15,960 bases of DNA from JAUWQU01 sp964564285 (GTDB lineage: Bacteria > Planctomycetota > Phycisphaerae > SM23-33), in the NCBI GenBank assembly GCA_964564285.1, contig CAZMBZ010000102.1:1-15960 (forward strand), given 5' to 3'. A program made the translations under genes and the position numbers. Position 1 is the first letter of the stretch; each line of letters begins with the position of its first letter. The notes under the pieces were generated by a model that was given only the letters and a program-made list of their open reading frames with translations, did no database searches and was not told the origin of the DNA. Below, piece after piece: positions 1-9,138 of this stretch.

Positions 1-2
1 AT

Positions 3-140
3 CTGGAGCTTGTCGCTCGCGAGGTGGTTGAAGGCCTGCGGGTGGGGAGTCATCGCAGTCCTCTTGACGCTGTGTTGAATGAGTTGCTCTTCAGGCGCCA
101 ACCAACGCTCAACGGATCGTCTGCCGGAGCACGTCTATGA
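3..140 (+). CDS. C-terminal end of a probable DUF58-family protein (partial, truncated by window edge)
   Basis: An open frame enters from the left edge and gives 45 residues before TGA at 138-140. The stretch S-P-L-D-A-V-L-N-E-L-L-F-R-R resembles the extreme C-terminus of DUF58 proteins, which often end in a 'TPLDxALxxYLxxR'-like segment after the VWA-like fold. The stop overlaps the next ATG (137-139) as ATGA, a junction that favours translational coupling. In known MoxR/Bat operons the DUF58 gene directly precedes BatA, so position supports the call more strongly than the short sequence does. DUF58 proteins are usually cytoplasmic or membrane-linked partners of the MoxR AAA+ ATPase. The fragment is too short to exclude another family. 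Confidence 0.55.
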   Translation: MELVAREVVEGLRVGSHRSPLDAVLNELLFRRQPTLNGSSAGARL

Positions 141-2314
141 CATTCATGAATCCATGGCTTCTGCTGGCGGCAGCCGGCGTTGCGTTGCCCATTCTCGCGC
201 ACCTGCTCAACCGCTACCAGGTCAAGCAGACCGACTGGGCGGCAATGCAGTTCCTCAACCGGTCGGTTCGCGTCCGCTCGCGACAGATTCGCCTCCGGGA
301 TATTCTGCTGCTGGTGCTTCGCTGTCTTGCGGTCCTTCTGCTGGCGTTGGCCCTGTCACGACCGGCGTGGCGAGATGGAGCCAACTCATGGCTGCCGGGT
401 GAGAGACGGGCCGGTGTGATCATAGCCTTGGATAGCTCTTATAGCATGGAGCACAGTGACGGCACCGCAACGCGATTCGAACGAGCGGTTCAGAAGGTCG
501 AAACGATCACCGCAAGCATTCATCCTGGCGACCCGGTATGCTTGGTCTTACTTGGAGGCGAACACAGGGTTGTCATACCGAACATGGCGTTCGATCCGGA
601 ACGGTTCAGGACGATCCTGCAAACCCAGCAGATATCCCCTGAACCCCTTAACTTAGACAGCGTTCCGAATCGCCTGAAGGAATTGGCCGAGGGTATGGAC
701 GCCCTGCAGAAAGAGATCTACATCGTCACGGATGTGCAGGAGCAGGACTGGGAGAATCGGTATTCCCGATTGCGCGACGCACTAGCGAACCTCTGCAAGA
801 GCGCCGAAGTTTTCATTGTTCCGGTGCAGGGAGGCTCGGATAACCTTGCGGTAACGAGCCTGGATCTTGTGTCTGGAGTGCTCCGCAAAGGTACGACCGC
901 GCGGTATCGAGCCACGGTGCGAAATTGCAGTGAGAGTTCCGTTTCGAACGTCAGGGTCAACTGCCTGGTGGACCGTATCCAGGCCGACAGCAAGACCATT
1001 CCTCTCATTTTGCCGGGATCTTCGGAGACCGTTTCGCTGTTTGTCCCCTTCAACAATAGCGGGCCGACACGTATCACCGCCGAGCTTGAGGCGGACGCGG
1101 TACCGGCCGACAATGTGCGGCGGGCCGTGGCCGTCATCCGGGACCGGGTCTCCGTCTTATGTGTCGATGGATTGACGGGAGGGGCAGGTGATTCGGGCGG
1201 GCTTACCGTGGCGGCTCTGCTTGCACGCGACAGCGGTACGGATGAGGAGGGGTTTACGGTGCGGTCGGTGCCGTGGCTTTCCCTCCCTGCGCAAGACTTG
1301 GGCAGCTTCGACGTCATTGTGCTGGCCGGTGTGCCTGAAGTCACATCCGAGCAGGCGCGCCAGCTCGAAGAGTATGTTCGTGAAGGTAATGGCCTGATCT
1401 GGTTTGCCGGCGACAACGTGAAAGCTTCGGAGTGGAACGAGCGTTCGGCGTCGGCCGGGACGCCGCTGCTCCCTGCCGTGATCGAAAAGGTGGTTAACAC
1501 CAGTGATGCGATGGGTGCGGGAAGACCGCTGGAGCGGATCATGCCTGATCATCCGGTGTGCCGCCCATTGCTGTCGCTACCAGAGGACCTGTTCAGCGAG
1601 ACGCTTTTTCTTAAACTATTGCAGGTAAAGCCTACTGCCACCAGCTTCACGGTGCTGTCGCTCGCCGGCAGTGCTTCGCCCCTTCTCATTGAACACGCCG
1701 TCGGCCGCGGACACGTGTTCATGTTCACCACCACAGCGGAACCAGTGTGGAACAACATGGCGACGACGCCGGTGTTCCCCATGCTCCTGCAGCAGATAGT
1801 GACGTACCTGGCAGGTCGTGAGTTCGAGAAACCGCGGCGGGTCGGCGAGTCCCTGTCGCTGGTCTATGTGGATCGTCCTGAAGCAAATGATGCTGTGTTC
1901 GATGCGCCGTCGGGGCAGACGTTTGCGGTCCCCGTCCGCAAGCATCGCAACCAGTACGTCGCCCTGATCGAGCATGCCCGCGAAGCCGGATTCTACCTTG
2001 CCCGCGGGAGCGTGCAGGCACCCGGCATGCCGATCGCCGTCAACGTCGATACCAGGGAGTCGAATGTAAAATGCCTGCCCGCGTCCGACTTGAGCCGCCG
2101 CCTTGCAGGAACGGGTGTCACGATAGCGCCTTCAGAGACGGATCTGCTCGGCGCCATCGAAACGTCTCGTACGGGGCTTTCGCTCTGGCGCTTCTTCATA
2201 GGCGCAGGCCTGGTGTTGCTTCTGATTGAAAGTGTGTTTTCCGATCGTTTGCTCAGCCGACGGTCGCGCTCAGGCAAGCCGGCAATTTTGTCGGAAAACG
2301 CGGAGGACGCCTAG
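137..2314 (+). CDS. BatA-domain membrane protein with VWA and glutamine-amidotransferase-like region
   Basis: The protein has 725 residues. The N-terminus (about 1-80) is a clear BatA/aerotolerance N-terminal domain: M-T-F-M-N-P-W-L-L, a first membrane helix (about 7-24), the W-A-A-M-Q-F-L block, then a second helix (about 55-75) ending in A-L-S-R-P-A-W. A VWA domain follows with an intact MIDAS start, D99-x-S101-x-S103, and a later I-V-T-D199-V-Q strand, so metal binding looks possible. Residues about 235-330 look like an Ig/CARDB-type beta domain. About 340-600 resemble the class I glutamine-amidotransferase-like fold seen in long planctomycete BatA proteins, including G-R-G-H-V-F-M-F and the W-N-N segment. 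A last membrane helix (about 695-715) ends in basic residues. GGAG at 126-129 lies 7 bases before ATG 137, and the start overlaps the upstream stop. By family it is part of a MoxR-linked envelope complex; its substrate is unknown. Confidence 0.9.
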   Translation: MTFMNPWLLLAAAGVALPILAHLLNRYQVKQTDWAAMQFLNRSVRVRSRQIRLRDILLLVLRCLAVLLLALALSRPAWRDGANSWLPGERRAGVIIALDSSYSMEHSDGTATRFERAVQKVETITASIHPGDPVCLVLLGGEHRVVIPNMAFDPERFRTILQTQQISPEPLNLDSVPNRLKELAEGMDALQKEIYIVTDVQEQDWENRYSRLRDALANLCKSAEVFIVPVQGGSDNLAVTSLDLVSGVLRKGTTARYRATVRNCSESSVSNVRVNCLVDRIQADSKTIPLILPGSSETVSLFVPFNNSGPTRITAELEADAVPADNVRRAVAVIRDRVSVLCVDGLTGGAGDSGGLTVAALLARDSGTDEEGFTVRSVPWLSLPAQDLGSFDVIVLAGVPEVTSEQARQLEEYVREGNGLIWFAGDNVKASEWNERSASAGTPLLPAVIEKVVNTSDAMGAGRPLERIMPDHPVCRPLLSLPEDLFSETLFLKLLQVKPTATSFTVLSLAGSASPLLIEHAVGRGHVFMFTTTAEPVWNNMATTPVFPMLLQQIVTYLAGREFEKPRRVGESLSLVYVDRPEANDAVFDAPSGQTFAVPVRKHRNQYVALIEHAREAGFYLARGSVQAPGMPIAVNVDTRESNVKCLPASDLSRRLAGTGVTIAPSETDLLGAIETSRTGLSLWRFFIGAGLVLLLIESVFSDRLLSRRSRSGKPAILSENAEDA

Positions 2315-4702
2315 ATGCTCAAATGGATTTTCAATGACGTTCAGATCGAAAGCCTCATGTGGGCACGTCCGCTACCGACGGCCGCCATGGTGGCGGTGTT
2401 CGCCAGCATCGTGGTCCTGACCGTATTCCTCTATCGCCGGTCCTGGGGCGTGCCGTTGTGGAAACGCATTGCCATGGCGTTCGCCAGGCTGGTCGTTATG
2501 GCGCTGGTGGTTGCAGTGCTGTTCGAGCCGACAGCGGTCGTCAGGGAGACGCGCACGCATAGACGCCGCCTGCCGGTGCTGCTGGATGTGTCCCAGAGCA
2601 TGTCTGTGAGGGACCAGCGTAAGCGGCCCGAGGATATTGTCGAAGCGGCTGTTGGGCTTGGAATGCTTCCGCCGTCGGAAACGACCGACGCGAACATCGC
2701 CTCCATGGCGCTCGATGCGAAGCAGCGTCGGGCCATCTCCGCCGCCTCGCGGCTCGGCCTGGCCAAGAGCCTGGTGTCCCGGTCGGCCCGGGCGATATTC
2801 GAGTCGATCGACGAAGATCTCGACGTCAGCTACTACGCGTTCGGCAAGAACCCCAGGATGGTCAACGACGGCAGGAGCGTGGCGAAGGACTTTCTTGGGG
2901 AATTGAAGGCCGTCGAGCCGGAAACATCCATCACGGATTCGCTTGAAGCGGTAGCCGACACGGATCGTGGCGCTCCGCTGGCTGGAATTGTGCTACTGTC
3001 CGACGGTATTGAAAATACGTCCTCGCGGCAGTCCGAAGCGGTGCTTCAGGACCTGGGTGCCCGCGGAATCCCTGTCTATACCGTGCCAATCGGCCTGGCC
3101 GATCCGGACGACGTTGCCATCCGCGATATCATCATGCAGGAAGTTGCTTTCTCCGGCGACAAGGTTCCGGTCCGCATCCAGCTCCAATCCAAGGGCTATG
3201 AGAAACGAACGGCCCGGTTGGCGGTCCTTCTTAACGGCAGACGCGTATCGCAACGAACCATTCGCCTCAAAGACGGCCTGCAGTTTGAAGACATCTCGTT
3301 TCGTGTCGACGTGTATGAGAAAGGCGCGGCTCAAGTCGAGATATCCATACAGCCGTTCGGCGATGAAGTATCGGTGGAGAACAACCGCGTCGAGCGCAGT
3401 GTCCGGGTTGTGAACGAGAAGATCAATGTGCTGTGCATCGAAGGCAATCCTCGCTGGGAGTACCGCTACCTTCGCGCGATATTGAAGCGAGATCCACGCA
3501 TCAACGCCACCTTCATTGCGTCCAATTTCGGCCCCGAGATGGCCCGGAATTCATCCGACCACATCGCGCGCTTTCCCAGTCGTCCCGAGGAAGCCTTCAA
3601 GTACGACCTCGTGATTCTGGGGGACACGAATGCGTCCTTCTTCACGATCGAGGAATTCCGGCTGCTGGAGGAACTCGTCAGGGATCGGGGAGGATCGCTG
3701 CTGATGTTGTGCGGGGCGATGTATTCGCCCACAAGCTATGCCGGAACACCCGTCGAGAAGATGCTTCCTGTTCAGTTCGATCCCGATGGTTCCTGGGAAG
3801 ATGTCAGTGAGTCCGTATACCCCGTGCTGACACCCGAAGGCCGCAGCAGCATGGTCATGACACTGGAGAACGATACGGAGAAGAACGACCGCATATGGAG
3901 CCGCGTGGCGCCTCTGGACCGCCTGCCTCCGCTTCTGGGCCCGAAGCCCGGGGCGACCGTGCTGGCCGGGCTTTCCGATACGCGGTCGGCGGGCGATCGT
4001 TACCCCCTTGTGAGTTGGCAACGATACGGCACAGGCAAGTGCTTGGCCATGGCGACCGACAGGCTGTGGCGGCTTCGCTTTAAGACGGGCGACAAGTATC
4101 ACTGGCGCATGTGGTCGCAGTGCATCCAGTTCCTGACATTGTCGCGACTCATGGGTGAGCATAAGAGAATCCGTCTGGAGACGGACCGCTCCTCATATCC
4201 CTTTGGCGATCAAGCCCGGATATATGCACATGTGCTCGACGACAGTTTCACTCCGGTCATTCAGCCTCGCTTTGATGTGATCGTGACCGCGTTGGGCGAC
4301 CTGGGCACGGAGCAACGCGTCAGCCTCCGGCCTGACGCGACCCATCCCGGACTGTACGAGGGCTACTTCTCGCCGCAGAGCCCGGGTCGTTATCGGATGG
4401 AAGCGAACGTCGATGATCGGCGTGTGGCCAATACGACCGAGTTTCAGGTCGCCGACTTCAAACGGGAAATGGTCCAGACGGATGCGAAGATCGAACACTT
4501 GCAGCGGATTGCGGATCTTTCGGGCGGAAAGTGTCTTAGTATTTCGCGGCTTCAGGAGTTGTCGTCTTTGCTCAACCGCGAACCACACATGACCACCGTC
4601 CAGATGGAACTCCCCTTGTGGGACAACGGTTTGGTCGCTTTCCTGCTTGTTGGCTTATTGGGTTTTGAATGGATTCTGCGAAGGAGACACGATCTGCCGT
4701 GA
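2315..4702 (+). CDS. Membrane VWA protein with glutamine-amidotransferase-like domain (BatA/BatB-like partner)
   Basis: The protein has 795 residues and starts immediately after the upstream TAG (2312-2314), with GGAGGA at 2302-2307 as a strong ribosome site. Two membrane helices near the N-terminus (about 22-42 and 50-70) are followed by a VWA domain with full MIDAS-like residues: D91-V-S-Q-S95, T207-D208 in the I-T-D-S-L-E segment, and D230 in I-V-L-L-S-D-G. A beta-rich region (about 265-365) leads to a glutamine-amidotransferase-like fold (about 370-620) with N-V-L-C-I-E-G-N-P-R-W-E-Y-R-Y-L-R and D-L-V-I-L-G-D. A further Ig-like region is followed by a C-terminal helix ending E-W-I-L-R-R-R, as in the long VWA proteins of planctomycete Bat operons. 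It probably works with the preceding BatA protein at the membrane. No amidotransferase activity is claimed. Confidence 0.9.
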   Translation: MLKWIFNDVQIESLMWARPLPTAAMVAVFASIVVLTVFLYRRSWGVPLWKRIAMAFARLVVMALVVAVLFEPTAVVRETRTHRRRLPVLLDVSQSMSVRDQRKRPEDIVEAAVGLGMLPPSETTDANIASMALDAKQRRAISAASRLGLAKSLVSRSARAIFESIDEDLDVSYYAFGKNPRMVNDGRSVAKDFLGELKAVEPETSITDSLEAVADTDRGAPLAGIVLLSDGIENTSSRQSEAVLQDLGARGIPVYTVPIGLADPDDVAIRDIIMQEVAFSGDKVPVRIQLQSKGYEKRTARLAVLLNGRRVSQRTIRLKDGLQFEDISFRVDVYEKGAAQVEISIQPFGDEVSVENNRVERSVRVVNEKINVLCIEGNPRWEYRYLRAILKRDPRINATFIASNFGPEMARNSSDHIARFPSRPEEAFKYDLVILGDTNASFFTIEEFRLLEELVRDRGGSLLMLCGAMYSPTSYAGTPVEKMLPVQFDPDGSWEDVSESVYPVLTPEGRSSMVMTLENDTEKNDRIWSRVAPLDRLPPLLGPKPGATVLAGLSDTRSAGDRYPLVSWQRYGTGKCLAMATDRLWRLRFKTGDKYHWRMWSQCIQFLTLSRLMGEHKRIRLETDRSSYPFGDQARIYAHVLDDSFTPVIQPRFDVIVTALGDLGTEQRVSLRPDATHPGLYEGYFSPQSPGRYRMEANVDDRRVANTTEFQVADFKREMVQTDAKIEHLQRIADLSGGKCLSISRLQELSSLLNREPHMTTVQMELPLWDNGLVAFLLVGLLGFEWILRRRHDLP
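4681..4686 (+). promoter_or_regulatory. Ribosome binding site deciding the start of the DUF4175-like gene
   Basis: AAGGAG lies inside the end of the preceding gene, 12 bases before GTG 4699. The alternative ATG at 4669 has no purine-rich ribosome site in front of it (the preceding bases are GGTTTTGA). GTG 4699 also forms a GTGA overlap with the stop at 4700-4702, like the ATGA overlaps elsewhere in this operon. The spacing is a little long, so the choice is probable rather than certain. Confidence 0.5.
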
Positions 4703-7700
4703 CAAATATACGCCGACAAGAGAACCTGTATTCGCGCGTCAGGGCTGTGTGGCGTCGCGGACAGTTGCTGCACGTCACCGCAGGCATGCTGGCGATCTGT
4801 CGCTGGGGACTACTGCTATTTGTGGCCGGCGTGGCACTTGACTGGATGATGGGCCTTCCCGCGCCTGGACGCGTCGTGATCCTCGTGACCTTGCTGGGCG
4901 TTTCGGCATACAAGGCCTGGTGCTGTGGCTGGCGGCATGCCCGCGCTTTCAACGCCGCGCACACGGCGCTGCAGATTGAAGAACATCTGGGCGGCCTTGA
5001 AAGCTTGCTGGTTAGCGCCGTTCAACTCCGGGACACGGAACTGTCCCCCGGGACATCTGAATCCCTGCGAGATTTAACCTGTCGCCGGGCCGAGGAAGCC
5101 GCCGCACCGCTCAGGCCGGAGGATGTCGTTGGTTTTCATGGTCTCCGTCGCCCTGTGACGGTCGCGATCATCCTTATCGCGATCATCGGCGCCTTTGCCG
5201 TCGTGAACGGTTCGTTTCTTGCCGTCGGCGTGAAGCGAATTTTCGCGCCCTGGCTGGATGTAAGTTATCCCACTCGCACGCAACTGGCCCTGAGGCAGGG
5301 CAATCTGGTCGTAAAGGAGGGTGACAGTGCCCGGATCGAGGCGCTCGTGTCGGGCGTTGTTCCGCACCAGGCGCAACTTGAGCTGCGGACCGGCAAAGGC
5401 CGCCCGCGCGTACTCCCGCTGGAGATCACCAAAGGTATCTGCCAATACGCCATCGCGTCGGCGTTCCGCGGATTCAAGTATCGCATCATCGCCGGTGACG
5501 CGCGGTCGCCCTGGCAGAGCTTGCAGGTGGTTCCCTCGCCCCGTGTCGAGCGGGTCGAGGTAGGTTTTGAGTTTCCGCCATACATGCAACGCCCCTCGGA
5601 AACCGCTGAGGCCCTGACGTTCACCGTGCCGGAAGGTACCGGCATCAAGTGGCGCCTCCTCCTGGACCGCCCGATCAACAAGGCGATTCTCAACCGCGAC
5701 GGCGAGCCACCCAGGCCTCTCAAAGTGAGTGCTGACGGTTTGCACGTGAACATGGACGAGGTCGCCTCGGCCTCGCGGGCATACAGCTTCTCGTGGGTGG
5801 ACAAAGAACATGGGTTCTCTTTCACAGGTCCTCGCCACTACCTGCAAGTGGTGTCTGACCAACTGCCGCACGTGGAACTCACATCGCCGGCTGGGAATCT
5901 CAACGCGATGTTGGGACGTCCCATCGATTTGGTTGTCCGGGCCAGAGACGACCACGGCATCGCGGCTACTACCATCGCCTATGTTGTGAATCTTCGGGCG
6001 GAAAAGTCCTTTCACCTGTCGGCGCCGGTTCGTAGCGGCGGCGGCGACCAGAAAATAGACTGGGACTACCGGAGGGCACTGCCCGACTTGGGTATCGGCG
6101 ATAAGGTCTCGTTTGTGGTGGAACTGGCCGACAGGTATCCAGGTCCGGAAGGCCCCCATCGCGCACGTTCCGAAGCGCGGCGCGTCACGTTTTTGTCCAG
6201 GGAGGACTACCTCAAACAGATTGCGAAACAGAGAGATCGTTTGCTGTCGCGGATCCGCGCCGTTTACAGGCAGGAGCGCGCGGCTTTTGGCCTCGTCGAC
6301 ACTCTCGATCCGGGCGATGACGCGTTTACGCAGACCTGCGAACTGGAAGCGGTTCGGCAGGAGATGGTGCGCGATCGCCTGAAGTTGACGATGCGCGCCG
6401 TGCAGGGCCTGATCGACGACCTTGCGGCAAACAATGTGCCGGATGCGGTGGAAGGTGCATCGCTGGCCCGGATTTGCTCGGAACTGCATTCCATTGCCGA
6501 GACGCATGTCGCCCGGGCGGCGTCCCTGCTTCGCACACAAGCCGGCATCATCCACAGCGCCGCGCCGAGCACGCCCGATCCGGCACCCGCGGCGCTCGTT
6601 ATCAACGCGGCGGCCCGCGAGCTTGGCGGCTTGGTGCTGCAAGGAGGGATAGACTCAGCCAGGGAAGTCTTCGCGCGTGAGTTGCACGTGTTCGCACAGA
6701 CACAGGCTTCTCTGAGGCGTCAAAGCATTGAAGCAGAACCGGACGCGGCAGGCGAAGGAAACGAACGCCTGGCCAAGAGACAGGACGAACTTGCACAATG
6801 GACCGTCAAGCTGCTTTCCGACCTGCGGCAACACACGCGGTACACAAGACGGCCATTGGCGGTCCTCGGGCTGACTCGCCGCATCAAGGAACTGCACGCT
6901 GCCGGAATCGAAACGAAGATGAAGGAAGCCGCCGGACTCATTCGCCAAGGCCGCGCCGACCGGGCAGTGGACCTCCAGTCCGCGGTCATCCAGGCCTTGC
7001 TCAGCGCGGAATTCCGAGTTCGGGCCGGGGCGGAGTACCAGGCGCTGCTCAAGGGCCGTGCCATGCTGACTTCTCTTGTGAACGCCCAGAAGAAGCTGCG
7101 CGTTGAGATCGAAACAATGACGCCGGAGCAATTCAACAAGCGTCGGCCCGCAATCGCGCGCATGCAGGCGACGTTCCGTGGGAAGCTCTTGCAGTTGCTG
7201 CTGCCGTCGATTCCCGCGCCGCGACCGCAACTATTCGATACCGCCCCGCCACAGGCACCGCCGGTCAAGGACCTGCTGGATGCCTCGGAAGGCGCCATGG
7301 CTCAAGCCGTTGCCCAGATCGAGGCAGGTGAGCGGAAGGCGGCAGCAGGCCGGCAAGGGGAGGCGGAGAAGTCGTTGGCCCTGTTGGCGGCCATCGTGAA
7401 CAAGTGTGCAGTGGATCTGGGGTTGAAAACACAAGGCGTCAGCACGCTCGCGTCCGCAGCAAGCGATCGGGCGGCGAGTATCATGGAGTATGAGACGCGG
7501 CAGATCGATATTCTCGATCAAACCGAAGACGCCCAAAACGGGGGCAAGAGTTGTGCGTCCTTGGCCGAGCCGCAAGAGTTGCTGGTCGAGGAGATCAAAG
7601 GATTCCGGCAAGAACTCGCCTCGGATGGCGATACGCTCGCAACGCCACACAGGGATGTGGCGCCGCTGTTGAGCCAGCTCGACCGGGTCATTCTCGCCAT

Positions 7701-9138
7701 CAAGCAGGCGATTGCTTCACTGAGGGGAAACCGGCCGGACGAAGCGATCGAGTACCAGGAGGCGGCCGCCGACGCCCTTACCGAAGCCGCCCGCATCTCC
7801 CAGGCCCAGCGCGAGCGACTTGGCCTGTTTCAGGACCTGCTCTTGCTTCAGCGCGCCGTCGTGTATTCGAACGGATACATGGCGGACATCGTAGGCGAAC
7901 AGCGCGACCTCATCGCGGCGACGCGAGAAGCGCCGCCCGCCAGCTTGCCGGGTCTTGTGCCGGCGCAGGGGAACCTGCGCCAGTGCCTGGTTGACGTGGC
8001 GCCGTTGCTGGATCTGGTGGCCGGGCGACTGGATGTCGGCACGCCGTTGCTCTTCGCCGGGTCCGATATGGACGATTCCATCCCCCTGCTTCAGGCAGGG
8101 AAGCGGTCCGAAGCGTTGGAGGGGCTGGGCACGGCAGGAGAGTCTCTGGCGGGAATGCAGACGCTGGTTCAAGCCGTGGACGTACAAATCGGCTACGTGG
8201 CCGAGGTGGTGGAGTTCCTCAAGACGGCCCTGGACGACGGTGCGTTCATGGTGTTCCGCCAGGAACAACTCCGCCGGCAGACACAGGCGGTGCAAGGGTC
8301 CGTGCCGGCTGCCTTGATCGACGAGCAGCGCGCACTGCAAGTGGCGGCTGGGGCCCTTGGCCAAAAGCTCCAGCAGGCCACAGGGATACCGCGTTACGGC
8401 AAGGTCGCGCAACTCATGACCGACGCCATCGGGCAGATGGAGGCCGGCGACCCGGCCGCCGCCGCGGATAAGATGCAGCTCGCCGAGGGAGCGATCAACG
8501 ACAACGAGATCGAGTTGTTCACTTTGATGACCATGCTTCACGGTCTTCCAAGCCTGGACGTAACGCCCGAGTCGCCCAAAGAGATTCTGTTCCTGGTCGA
8601 CGTGCTGGCCCTTGCCAGTGAACAGAGATCGTTACACCGGCGGACCCTGGTTGCCAAACCCAAAGAGACGGCAAGCCTGGCGTCGGCTCAGCGCGAAATC
8701 GAGGCGCGGTGCAAGGTGTTCGGCCAGGCCGAGCAGCCGCACCCGAAGCTGGTGGCGGCGCACGGACATTTATCGAGCGCCGCTTCGGGGTTGAAGCTGG
8801 GATCCCGGGCCAAGGCGATCGGCAGCCAGCAAGCGGCTGGGGCGCTTCTGCGGCACTTCATCGTGGAGCAGGCCTTGCTTCTGGAAACGGCGCTGGCCGC
8901 TGGAAGTGCGAGCGACCCGGAAGCGCCGCCAAGCGAAGGCGAGGGCAGCGACCTGACTGAGAAGCTGGCAAACTTCGTATCGACTTTTGCCAGCGGCGAG
9001 TTGCCGAAGAACAAGCGTACGGAGTGGCAAGTGCTAGGCCGCCGCAATCGAGCGGCCCTGAATGAGAATTTCGCTCGCGAGCTTCCGCTTGAGTATCGCG
9101 GCCTCCTCAAGGACTACTACGAACGGGTGGCGAAATGA
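4699..9138 (+). CDS. Giant DUF4175-like membrane protein with long helical/coiled-coil C-terminus
   Basis: From GTG 4699 the protein has 1479 residues; from ATG 4669 it would have 1489. The N-terminus has two membrane helices (about 26-47 and 58-74) and a third at about 152-175. These are followed by F-A-P-W-L-D-V-S-Y-P-T-R-T and V-V-K-E-G-D-S-A-R, the pattern of DUF4175 proteins, in which an Ig-like region follows the third helix. A second Ig-like block contains F-E-F-P-P-Y-M-Q-R-P. From about residue 490 to the end the sequence is rich in A, E, Q, R and L and looks like long helical bundles or coiled coil, presumably outside the cytoplasmic membrane. DUF4175-like genes are commonly found beside Bat-type VWA genes in planctomycetes; their biochemical role is unknown. 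A scaffold or tether role for the complex is inferred. The stop overlaps the next ATG (ATGA at 9135-9138). Confidence 0.85.
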   Translation: MTNIRRQENLYSRVRAVWRRGQLLHVTAGMLAICRWGLLLFVAGVALDWMMGLPAPGRVVILVTLLGVSAYKAWCCGWRHARAFNAAHTALQIEEHLGGLESLLVSAVQLRDTELSPGTSESLRDLTCRRAEEAAAPLRPEDVVGFHGLRRPVTVAIILIAIIGAFAVVNGSFLAVGVKRIFAPWLDVSYPTRTQLALRQGNLVVKEGDSARIEALVSGVVPHQAQLELRTGKGRPRVLPLEITKGICQYAIASAFRGFKYRIIAGDARSPWQSLQVVPSPRVERVEVGFEFPPYMQRPSETAEALTFTVPEGTGIKWRLLLDRPINKAILNRDGEPPRPLKVSADGLHVNMDEVASASRAYSFSWVDKEHGFSFTGPRHYLQVVSDQLPHVELTSPAGNLNAMLGRPIDLVVRARDDHGIAATTIAYVVNLRAEKSFHLSAPVRSGGGDQKIDWDYRRALPDLGIGDKVSFVVELADRYPGPEGPHRARSEARRVTFLSREDYLKQIAKQRDRLLSRIRAVYRQERAAFGLVDTLDPGDDAFTQTCELEAVRQEMVRDRLKLTMRAVQGLIDDLAANNVPDAVEGASLARICSELHSIAETHVARAASLLRTQAGIIHSAAPSTPDPAPAALVINAAARELGGLVLQGGIDSAREVFARELHVFAQTQASLRRQSIEAEPDAAGEGNERLAKRQDELAQWTVKLLSDLRQHTRYTRRPLAVLGLTRRIKELHAAGIETKMKEAAGLIRQGRADRAVDLQSAVIQALLSAEFRVRAGAEYQALLKGRAMLTSLVNAQKKLRVEIETMTPEQFNKRRPAIARMQATFRGKLLQLLLPSIPAPRPQLFDTAPPQAPPVKDLLDASEGAMAQAVAQIEAGERKAAAGRQGEAEKSLALLAAIVNKCAVDLGLKTQGVSTLASAASDRAASIMEYETRQIDILDQTEDAQNGGKSCASLAEPQELLVEEIKGFRQELASDGDTLATPHRDVAPLLSQLDRVILAIKQAIASLRGNRPDEAIEYQEAAADALTEAARISQAQRERLGLFQDLLLLQRAVVYSNGYMADIVGEQRDLIAATREAPPASLPGLVPAQGNLRQCLVDVAPLLDLVAGRLDVGTPLLFAGSDMDDSIPLLQAGKRSEALEGLGTAGESLAGMQTLVQAVDVQIGYVAEVVEFLKTALDDGAFMVFRQEQLRRQTQAVQGSVPAALIDEQRALQVAAGALGQKLQQATGIPRYGKVAQLMTDAIGQMEAGDPAAAADKMQLAEGAINDNEIELFTLMTMLHGLPSLDVTPESPKEILFLVDVLALASEQRSLHRRTLVAKPKETASLASAQREIEARCKVFGQAEQPHPKLVAAHGHLSSAASGLKLGSRAKAIGSQQAAGALLRHFIVEQALLLETALAAGSASDPEAPPSEGEGSDLTEKLANFVSTFASGELPKNKRTEWQVLGRRNRAALNENFARELPLEYRGLLKDYYERVAK

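Noticed and set aside
79..402. Plus-strand open frame of 107 codons at the left edge
   Set aside because: Runs through the strongly supported BatA N-terminus in another frame and has no family resemblance.
5074..6642. Minus-strand open frame of 522 codons opposite the DUF4175-like gene
   Set aside because: Rich in R, Q, H and P with no recognisable domain or ribosome site; it is the antisense shadow of a high-GC gene whose plus-strand protein has clear family features.
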